Shown in pieces: positions 8,549 to 15,166 of a stretch of 22,916 bases of DNA. The notes under the pieces are model-generated. The model was given only the letters and a program-made list of their open reading frames with translations. It made no database searches and had not been told where the DNA came from. A program made the translations under genes and the position numbers. Numbering within the stretch: the first letter of the stretch is position 1; the number at the start of each line of letters is the position of its first letter. This DNA is from Candidatus Bathycorpusculum sp. (GTDB lineage: Archaea; Thermoproteota; Bathyarchaeia; Bathyarchaeales; Bathycorpusculaceae): positions 1-22,916 of the forward strand of contig WREZ01000001.1 of assembly GCA_009779045.1 (NCBI GenBank). Direction: 5' to 3'.

Positions 8549-8752
8549 CTATTTTTTACTTAGATACCATTTAAGGTACTCTTTGCGGTGGTTATCTCTT
8601 ATTTCATCCTCAGTTTCATCACTTGGCCTATTTCGATCACGCAAATCATCAAGCTCTTGCCCGGTAACAGACAAACCACAACTCTTACAAACATACAGTT
8701 TGGTTACAGCAATGTAATGCATTTCGCCACCGCACTCAGGACAATACGTCAT
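8549..8752 (-). CDS. Small zinc-ribbon protein
   Basis: A 67-residue protein with one zinc-ribbon knuckle pair: CPECGGEMHYIAVTKLYVC followed by KSCGLSVTG, i.e. C-x2-C at residues 4-7 and C-x2-C at about 22-25. Next comes a highly charged tail (DDLRDRNRPSDETEDEIRDN) ending in KEYLKWYLSKK. The frame is open back to 8788, but MTYCPECGG at 8752 is the natural beginning of the zinc ribbon. Such stand-alone ribbons are common in archaea and usually uncharacterised; some act with the transcription or translation machinery. It lies upstream of the GPN GTPase in the same direction, 145 bp away. No function is assigned. Confidence 0.75.
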   Translation of the reverse strand: MTYCPECGGEMHYIAVTKLYVCKSCGLSVTGQELDDLRDRNRPSDETEDEIRDNHRKEYLKWYLSKK

Positions 8753-8856
8753 TTTCTTCACTACAAAAATCATTAGACAACTAACCAATATTTAATCTTC
8801 ACTACAAAAACCTAAAACAAATCAATATAAAAATTAACGGCATTAATTAATTAATT

Positions 8857-8885
8857 AAAAAAATTGGTTGCATGGAAAACCATGC
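8857..8885 (-). terminator. Hairpin plus T-run terminator of rnfD-rnfC
   Basis: GCATGG-AAAA-CCATGC at 8870-8885 forms a 6-bp hairpin with a 4-nt loop. On the minus strand, just past the rnfC stop, it is followed by AACCAA and then seven T (8863-8857). This is an intrinsic-terminator-like layout; T-runs alone can terminate archaeal transcription. Confidence 0.6.
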
Positions 8886-8902
8886 TAACAGTTTGCGTGG
8901 AT

Positions 8903-10195
8903 TTATCTTGATGCCATGATGGCGCTTGCTAATGGTATGCGTGATGGGCAGACATATGAGCAGGTTCCGCAGCCGATGCAGTCTTTGTTCCAAAGTTTTT
9001 CTGCTGTTTCCATGTCTGGTTTCATGATTGCATTGTAGATTAGAATTGGGTGTAGTTTAACTGGGCAGGCGCTGATGCATTTTGAGCAGTGGATACATGC
9101 TGTTTGTTTTTGTTCTTTCTTATAGTTGCTTTCAGAGAATGGAATAATGCTTGAGCTTCGTTTGGTTATTGGTGCTTCGGTTGTTGGAATTGCGTGGCCC
9201 ATCATGACTCCGCCAACGACAACTTGTCTTACATCGTTCATGTCGATGTTATTTTGGGCAAAGATGTCGCTTATTGGAGTGCCGATTTTTACCAGTAAGT
9301 TCTTGGGTTGTGCGATTTCACCATTGAATGCGACTACTCTGCTTATGAGGGGTTCGCCGTCAAATACTGCATTTGCAATTGCGTTAATTGTGGCAACGTT
9401 TTGGACAATGCAGCCCATTTCGTATGAGCGTTTTGTTGGGGGTGTTTCATAACCGAAGAGTGCTTTCTGTAAAACGCTTGCGTCACCTTGTTGATATTTA
9501 AAGTGTCCTGCAACGACTGTTGTATCTGGTTCATTGCCAAAGACTTCTTGTAGTTTTGGTATTGCTTCTACTTTAGATACTTTAGTTGCGATTGTTACCT
9601 TAGGGTTCCCCAAGATTCGTTTGATTACATTTACACCGCGTAGTAAGTTTGCAGTTTTTTCGACTAGTAGGCGTTCGTCAGCCGTGTCGTATGGTTCACC
9701 TTCAGTAGCGTTTACAACCAAGTTTTTGATTGGAAATTCTGCGGGTGGTGCTAGTTTGATGTGTGTTGGAAAGCCTGCGCCTCCAAGACCAATGATACCG
9801 GCCTCATGGATTATGTTAAGTAGATCAACGGGTTTGGTTTTCTGTAATTCTGCTTCAGATATTGGAGAAAGGGCGTTGGCTTTGGTTTTTTTACCGTCGT
9901 TTTCGATAAATATTGCGTCAGTGAATGTTTCTAGGCAGTGGTTGTAGATGTTGCCGATTTTGACAACTTTGCCTGAGATTGGGCTGTGTACGGGTGAGCT
10001 TATGCGTTCTTTTGAATCAGCAATTTTTTGGCCTATTGCTACAATGTCATCGACTGCAACAAGTGGGGAAAGAGGTTTCCCCGAGTGTTGATTTAAGATG
10101 ACTATTGCAGTTTTAGGGTCTGGAAAGGTTTCAATAGGGGTTATGCGCGCTTGTTCTTTGACTTCTTTTATATGTTCATATGGCATTTTGTTCAT
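8903..10195 (-). CDS. rnfC: Rnf/Nqr-type electron transport complex subunit C
   Basis: Peripheral Fe-S subunit of the ferredoxin:NAD+ oxidoreductase (Rnf) family. The 430-residue product has an N-terminal barrel-sandwich region (SPISGKVVKIGNIYNHC), the FMN/NADH-fold loop GIIGLGGAGFPTHIKL near 133, NATEGEPYDTADERLL near 162, an SLBB-like segment, and two C-terminal [4Fe-4S] motifs: C367, C370, C373, C377 and C406, C409, C412, C416. It ends soon after the second cluster. Its ATG at 10195 overlaps the rnfD stop (ATGA), implying coupling. A second ATG at 10186 has GGGAG at a better distance and may be the true start. No rnfA, B, E or G is nearby, and the order (D before C) differs from the usual C-D-G-E-A-B. 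The electron donor and acceptor are therefore unknown. Confidence 0.9.
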   Translation of the reverse strand: MNKMPYEHIKEVKEQARITPIETFPDPKTAIVILNQHSGKPLSPLVAVDDIVAIGQKIADSKERISSPVHSPISGKVVKIGNIYNHCLETFTDAIFIENDGKKTKANALSPISEAELQKTKPVDLLNIIHEAGIIGLGGAGFPTHIKLAPPAEFPIKNLVVNATEGEPYDTADERLLVEKTANLLRGVNVIKRILGNPKVTIATKVSKVEAIPKLQEVFGNEPDTTVVAGHFKYQQGDASVLQKALFGYETPPTKRSYEMGCIVQNVATINAIANAVFDGEPLISRVVAFNGEIAQPKNLLVKIGTPISDIFAQNNIDMNDVRQVVVGGVMMGHAIPTTEAPITKRSSSIIPFSESNYKKEQKQTACIHCSKCISACPVKLHPILIYNAIMKPDMETAEKLWNKDCIGCGTCSYVCPSRIPLASAIMASR

Positions 10196-11370
10196 CTCCC
10201 AAAGGGCTTATGGATTCCTATACGGTCTAAAAGGGGTACAGTTAGGTTCATTATCACCAATGCTAGTAGTGCGCCACCGAAGAAATTCATGTATGTTTGA
10301 ATAATTACTGTCAGTATACCTAAGCCGATGCCGAAGATTATTTGTCCATTTCTGGTATATGGTGTTGTAGCGGGGTCAGTGGCCATGAAGAATCCTAAGA
10401 AAATTGAGCTGCCGATGAATAATTCAAACAGTAAACGTGTCATTGGATCTCCACCGTAAATACCAGTCATAATAAGAGACATTACAGCAACGCTACCAAA
10501 GTATGTAGCAGTAATCTTCCATTTGAAATAGTTACGTAGCAAGAAAATCAATGCAACACCGACAATTATTACAGCAATACTAGATGCTCCACCGGGCCAA
10601 CCGTGATATTTGCCTAAAATCATTAAGGACTCAAAACTGCCAAGATCCTTTCCAGGGATACTGTAGCAGCCTCGGATGTAAGTTCCAAATGACATATCAC
10701 CAACACGATCAACAACACCTGCAAGTTGAGGCATACCTAGGCCACCTAGTTCGTATGATGATGACCAGTGTTCTTTTACGAGAAATATTGATGACAGAAA
10801 TGGTAATAGCACTAAGAGTTTTGCGGTAGCAGCGGGATTTACGAGTTTGCGGCCTTTCATACCTTGAAGTTTTTTGAAAACGACAAGACCAATAAATGAA
10901 GTTAAAGCCACGAAGATAAAGCATAAAGGAGCACATAACGCTTCAATAGGCATCATTTCGATACCTGACGCCATACTAGGGACACCGATTGAATAGCAAA
11001 GGGCAACAATTAAACCGAAAACTGCTGCAGACATTGTGTTTACTTCACTGTCAGCTGCAGCTTTTCCAATTAGAAAGTCACTTAATACAGCTACTCCAAC
11101 AGCAATCAAGGCATTTAACAGAAGTACAGCACCGAGAGGCATTACAAGACAACTAGCCAACAAAGATGACATCGCCTCTTCGCTAATATAAAGGGCGTCT
11201 ACAGGGGGAGCCATAACTGGCCACCACATAATAGCGGTGATAATAGTGATTATAAGCAATGCAACGAAAGTGTAGGTCATTACTCGGGTTTTTGACATTG
11301 TACCAGTGATTTGTGGGGGTGACGAAACAACTAAATCTTTAGGTTTTTCAACAGAGGAATTATTAGTCAT
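10192..11370 (-). CDS. rnfD: Rnf/Nqr-type electron transport complex subunit D
   Basis: Polytopic membrane subunit of the RnfD/NqrB family, 392 residues, with about 9-10 hydrophobic segments. After a hydrophilic N-terminus of about 25 residues come the first membrane helix (TYTFVALLIITIITAIMWW), a cytosolic KGRKLVNPAATAKL stretch near 172 and a conserved late motif GFFMATDPATTPYTRNGQIIFG (residues 326-347). The family's flavin-attachment threonine motif (D-x-x-S/T-G-A-T) is not visible; the region where it is expected reads DMSFGTYIRG (225-234). The ATG at 11370 is preferred because AGAGGTT lies 7 nt upstream; the frame runs open to 11436 with no such signal. It overlaps rnfC by 4 nt. A TATA-like TTTAATATTTAA lies at about 11408-11420. 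Family membership is likely; partner subunits are missing from the window. Confidence 0.88.
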   Translation of the reverse strand: MTNNSSVEKPKDLVVSSPPQITGTMSKTRVMTYTFVALLIITIITAIMWWPVMAPPVDALYISEEAMSSLLASCLVMPLGAVLLLNALIAVGVAVLSDFLIGKAAADSEVNTMSAAVFGLIVALCYSIGVPSMASGIEMMPIEALCAPLCFIFVALTSFIGLVVFKKLQGMKGRKLVNPAATAKLLVLLPFLSSIFLVKEHWSSSYELGGLGMPQLAGVVDRVGDMSFGTYIRGCYSIPGKDLGSFESLMILGKYHGWPGGASSIAVIIVGVALIFLLRNYFKWKITATYFGSVAVMSLIMTGIYGGDPMTRLLFELFIGSSIFLGFFMATDPATTPYTRNGQIIFGIGLGILTVIIQTYMNFFGGALLALVIMNLTVPLLDRIGIHKPFGR

Positions 11371-11568
11371 ATAGTAACCTCTTATAATAAAGAACAAATT
11401 AAGCCCATTAAATATTAAACTCTTTCGGAAAAACAAAAATTTAAAAATTTTTTGAACCCTCTTTCATCGAAACCTTAAAAATCACTATATCTAAAAACGG
11501 CAAAAACTGGTTTTGTGCAAGAACTGCTCTGAAACAGGTACTCAAAGTTTATGTCCTTTTATAGGAAA

Positions 11569-11576
11569 TTTTATAT
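11569..11576 (+). promoter_or_regulatory. Putative TATA box of the radical SAM gene
   Basis: AAATTTTATATCC places a good TATA box 26-33 nt before the GTG at 11602. The start site would then fall almost at the start codon, so the mRNA is probably leaderless or nearly so. This agrees with the lack of a clear ribosome-binding site. Confidence 0.5.
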
Positions 11577-11601
11577 CCATAAAGTTTGATGTTAATAGTT
11601 T

Positions 11602-12708
11602 GTGATTCAATTGGCACAAAACAGACCACCCTTATACATGGTAACTTGGCGATGTACAAGGCGATGTGTAGGCAGTTGTGTTTACTGCAGTTACGTACCC
11701 AAATTTGCTAAAGATGATGAGGTAAGCACTGAAACCGGTAAAAAAATTGTCGATGAAATGTACAACTTTGGTGCTAAATGGTTTGGCATTAGTGGAGGCG
11801 AACCATTAGTGCGTGAGGATATTTTTGAGATTATTGAACATGCCAAAAAAACATATGGCATGGAAGTGAGTTTAATTACCAGCGGATTTGCCTTTGACCA
11901 AAAACGGTTAGATCTTCTAACAAAATATGAAGTCCACACAGCCGTAAGTATTGACGGCGATAAAGCTACAAATGATATTGTTAGAGGACAGGGTAGTTAT
12001 GATAAAGCGACGTATGCTATGCAAAAACTTGGAGAACGGGGTTTGCTTGACTGTATTGTCACAACTATGAACAAGTATAACATTAACGTGTTAGAACACA
12101 CTTGTCAATTAGCAGCTGAATATGGGGGTAAAATGGTTGTTTATCATAATCTTGTTCCTGTTGGAAGAGCAAGTGATAACATGATAGACTTAGCACCAAC
12201 AGCAGATCAATATGAAACAGCACTTAATCAACTCTATGATTATGAAGTAAAGTATAATCGCAACAAGAAAAATAATAATTTCCGTGTTAACGTTTACTCG
12301 CCATTCTATGCAAGAATTGTAAAACAGCGAAATCCTGCAAAGTTTTGGGATTGGTTTACTAACGAGTTTTTAGGTAAATGCACAATCGGAGGAGACTATA
12401 TAGGTGTAACAGAGAACGGTGATTATAGACCATGTGGTTTCCATGAAGGTTATCGTTTAGCTAATGTTGCAAATAAGAGCTTAAAAACAGCTTGGGAAGA
12501 GATGCAAAATAATCCGTTACATCTTAAATTAAGAGATAAAAGTCAGATTAAGGGTAAATGTGGAATTTGTGAATACCGAGAAATTTGTGGCGGATGTAGA
12601 ACACGTGCAGAATTTTATACAGGTGACTTATTTGAAACTGATCCTGCATGCGCATACATACCTCAAATTCTACGCGAAAACCCAGAACTTTTACAAAAGA
12701 AGCAATAA
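11602..12708 (+). CDS. Radical SAM/SPASM protein, AhbC/AhbD-like
   Basis: Radical SAM enzyme of 368 residues with a SPASM auxiliary-cluster domain. The SAM-cluster cysteines are best read as C22-x3-C26-x2-C29, with an extra cysteine at C18. GISGGEPLVR near 63 is the SAM-binding GGE motif. The C-terminal SPASM cysteines are C260, C278, C320, C323, C329, C332 and C350, including CGICEYREICGGCRTRA. This tail resembles AhbC and AhbD of the siroheme-to-heme route, but also related maturases, so the substrate is open. The start is GTG at 11602, keeping the NRPPLYMVTWRC lead-in typical of this group; a later ATG at 11638 would cut it. It is divergent from rnfDC, and a T-run follows the stop. Confidence 0.85.
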   Translation: MIQLAQNRPPLYMVTWRCTRRCVGSCVYCSYVPKFAKDDEVSTETGKKIVDEMYNFGAKWFGISGGEPLVREDIFEIIEHAKKTYGMEVSLITSGFAFDQKRLDLLTKYEVHTAVSIDGDKATNDIVRGQGSYDKATYAMQKLGERGLLDCIVTTMNKYNINVLEHTCQLAAEYGGKMVVYHNLVPVGRASDNMIDLAPTADQYETALNQLYDYEVKYNRNKKNNNFRVNVYSPFYARIVKQRNPAKFWDWFTNEFLGKCTIGGDYIGVTENGDYRPCGFHEGYRLANVANKSLKTAWEEMQNNPLHLKLRDKSQIKGKCGICEYREICGGCRTRAEFYTGDLFETDPACAYIPQILRENPELLQKKQ

Positions 12709-12718
12709 ACAACAACAA

Positions 12719-12735
12719 TTTTTTTTTTATTTTTT
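12719..12735 (+). terminator. T-run terminator of the radical SAM gene
   Basis: Ten consecutive T, then A and six more T, start 11 nt after the stop at 12708. Oligo-T is the main archaeal termination signal. The run lies between two convergent genes. Confidence 0.55.
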
Positions 12736-12741
12736 CAAAAA

Positions 12742-15138
12742 TTAAAGTGTTGATGGATAGTTTACTTTAAAGACTGCATATCGGTCGTTTGAGTAAACTA
12801 ACTTTAAGATATTGCAGTGTATAATGTGTGGGTCTAGTTTGTTTTTGTCATAGATTATAAAGCCAACATTGTTTTCTTTGATAAAAGTGAGGTAATCTCT
12901 GCTTTCTATAGTGAAATATTCTGTGGGTTGTGCAGTAAATATGTCCTTTATTTGAGAGGCTGATACAGTTTGAGGATAACTTTCTTCAGAGAAAAGCAGT
13001 GTTTGGTAGGAAAAAGACGCGTGTTTATCTGGGCTAATTTGATTGAATGTATAACTAAGGCGGATCGCGTCAATTAGCATATTACCTATGCCCATTTTGT
13101 TTTGTTCAGGTGTATCGCGGTATTTCATAGCATGATAATCTAATATGCCTATGTTACCCCAATCTGGTAAATCGTGGAATTGTACAGCATAATAAGCTTG
13201 ATTTTGTGCATCATGTATTGCTATGTAATCATCGGTTAACATGTTTTTGTAGAAGTCAGTTACAGCCCAATATGTTTCATAGCTCTCTGTTGGATTATCC
13301 CAAGGAGTTTCCCAGTTAAGAACGCCAGGTACGTATGCTTTGTCAAAATTTAAAGCAACAAAAGTAGACATAAACAAAGTAACATTGCTTACATAATTAT
13401 TCACAGGAGCTATATCCCAACTAACTTGAGTAGCATAAGAAGAAGGAGAAACTAACTGTGATTGAACCATCAAAATATCATCATTAACGTAGACAATTGT
13501 CAAATTATGCGCTGCTTGACCATTATCTAAAATGCAATAACGATTCATCTGGTTTAAAAACACCTTCTTGTACACGCCACCAACATTGTAGGAAACATAA
13601 TCATCATACTCTATTGAAGAAAAAGTTCCAAGCATCCAAACATCATTAAGAGAAACATAATTTTCACTCACAATATCGCCTTTAGCCTCATAAGCACGAA
13701 CAAGAGACTCAAGAGTTGCTCCTTTAGCCTCATAAGCACGAACAAGAGTTAAAGGAGTTTCTATCTCATAAGATAAAGCCAAAATTGACTCAGAAATCAC
13801 ATTGCGTTCAACAGCTGGATTAATTTCCACTATCACATCTTTATCACAAAAAGCACTAAACCAAAAACCAGGTGCCTCAGTAACAACTACAGTTACAGGC
13901 TCAGGATAATTAGCCTTAAGCCATCTAGCAACCTGTAACGACGAAGAATCAGACGTTGCAAAAAGAGGAACGGATTCATCAAAACTAGCACTAAGTACTG
14001 ACCCCCGCATCCCAAGTGTAAAACAGCACAAAACAATTATGCCTACAACAACAATCTTGACATAAATCCGTTTTATACGGACCTTATTCAATCTATAATA
14101 ACACATAGATCTCTCAACAACAAAAGATAAAGATACAGCCGCAAAAAGCACCAATGGCGGTATCATATAATAAACAAACCAGTAATAAGGCAAATACAAA
14201 CCAAAAAGATATGATTTCGCCAAAACCAATGGAATGACAAAACTAAGAAGTAAAATAAGAGCATTTATAGGTTTTTTTTCAAGCCAGAACTTGTAAGTAG
14301 CTACAAATAAGCCTATAACACCCAAAATTAACACAAAACCAAAATTTGACCAAAAAGCACCCAAAGACGTTCGCGGAATCTGATAAACCATAGCTTTCTG
14401 TGCAAAAAATATGTGCTCAATTATAGCACCCAAGTAAGGCAACATCGCCATAAAATAGTAAAGGAAGAAAGAAACACCACCACCAATAATTATGAAAAGC
14501 AAAACCTTGATACCTTTACCCTTAGATTTAATTATTAAAAACAACATAACAGGCACTAAAATCAAAGCAGCCACAAACAAGGTAAGCTGATGAGACAAAA
14601 CCAACGTAAAAGCAAACAGACTAACAATTATCATGTAACTTTTATGCTCAACAGAGAGAGGCAAATACAAAAACAAAAGCAACATAAAGGCAATACCCAA
14701 AACACTAGTATAACCACCCCACATATTCAATTCAAACAGTGGAAAACACAACAACAACAAACTCGCAGCAACTGCACCTGTTTTTTTATCAAAAAACCGT
14801 TTGCCAATAAGATATACACTGAAAAACATCAACCAATTAACTAGTATAGCAGACACTTTAACAAGTAGAAGAAGATGCTCAATGTTTGTGGCACCTGTAA
14901 GAGCTATTAAAAAAGTTAATGTTATTTGGTACATAGGAGGAGTCCAACCTAAATTACCTAAAGAAATTTTTCCATCACTTAGAAATTCTTGAGCACGGTT
15001 CAAATGCACAGAACCATCGTTTCCAATAACAGCCCCACCTATAGATATAAGACAATAGAAAACTACAAAAACAACTATGGAAAAAACTGTTAAAAATGCA
15101 AAATTCAACAGTTTATCTTTAGAGAGTTTTAGTATCAA
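12742..15138 (-). CDS. Large polytopic membrane protein, GT-C glycosyltransferase-like
   Basis: A 798-residue protein with an N-terminal membrane half (about 11-12 hydrophobic segments to residue ~385) and a large C-terminal half that should face outside. The first external loop holds GNDGSVHLNRA (D41-x3-H45), and MWGGYTSV follows near residue 130. Both features also appear in the upstream neighbour and resemble GT-C-type membrane glycosyltransferases. RWLKANYPEPVTVVVTEAPG starts the soluble half and again has a counterpart next door. A likely role is lipid-linked glycosyl transfer for surface glycans, but no catalytic assignment is proven. The start is TTG at 15138 with GAGGA 7-8 nt upstream; no ATG lies before about residue 69. 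A perfect 28-nt repeat in the soluble half duplicates LVRAYEAKG. The + strand switches from G/T-rich to A/C-rich inside the gene near 13350. Confidence 0.75.
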   Translation of the reverse strand: MILKLSKDKLLNFAFLTVFSIVVFVVFYCLISIGGAVIGNDGSVHLNRAQEFLSDGKISLGNLGWTPPMYQITLTFLIALTGATNIEHLLLLVKVSAILVNWLMFFSVYLIGKRFFDKKTGAVAASLLLLCFPLFELNMWGGYTSVLGIAFMLLLFLYLPLSVEHKSYMIIVSLFAFTLVLSHQLTLFVAALILVPVMLFLIIKSKGKGIKVLLFIIIGGGVSFFLYYFMAMLPYLGAIIEHIFFAQKAMVYQIPRTSLGAFWSNFGFVLILGVIGLFVATYKFWLEKKPINALILLLSFVIPLVLAKSYLFGLYLPYYWFVYYMIPPLVLFAAVSLSFVVERSMCYYRLNKVRIKRIYVKIVVVGIIVLCCFTLGMRGSVLSASFDESVPLFATSDSSSLQVARWLKANYPEPVTVVVTEAPGFWFSAFCDKDVIVEINPAVERNVISESILALSYEIETPLTLVRAYEAKGATLESLVRAYEAKGDIVSENYVSLNDVWMLGTFSSIEYDDYVSYNVGGVYKKVFLNQMNRYCILDNGQAAHNLTIVYVNDDILMVQSQLVSPSSYATQVSWDIAPVNNYVSNVTLFMSTFVALNFDKAYVPGVLNWETPWDNPTESYETYWAVTDFYKNMLTDDYIAIHDAQNQAYYAVQFHDLPDWGNIGILDYHAMKYRDTPEQNKMGIGNMLIDAIRLSYTFNQISPDKHASFSYQTLLFSEESYPQTVSASQIKDIFTAQPTEYFTIESRDYLTFIKENNVGFIIYDKNKLDPHIIHCNILKLVYSNDRYAVFKVNYPSTL
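13679..13748 (-). repeat. In-frame 42-bp tandem duplication (28 bp identical)
   Basis: The 28 bases at 13679-13706 recur exactly at 13721-13748, a period of 42 bp or 14 codons. The protein therefore reads LVRAYEAKG twice, near residues 463-485. The 14 bp after each copy match at only 8 positions. The identical core suggests a recent event. Confidence 0.9.
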
Positions 15139-15166
15139 ATTATTGTCCTCTTTTTAGGCTGCTTTT

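Noticed and set aside
10345..10395. DPATT in the RnfD-like protein as covalent flavin site
   Set aside because: It sits in the late conserved ATDPxTxP segment, a different position from the S/T-G-A-T attachment motif of the family.
11371..11436. 22-residue N-terminal extension of RnfD
   Set aside because: It has no ribosome-binding site and covers the TATA-like element, whereas the ATG at 11370 has AGAGGTT at good distance.
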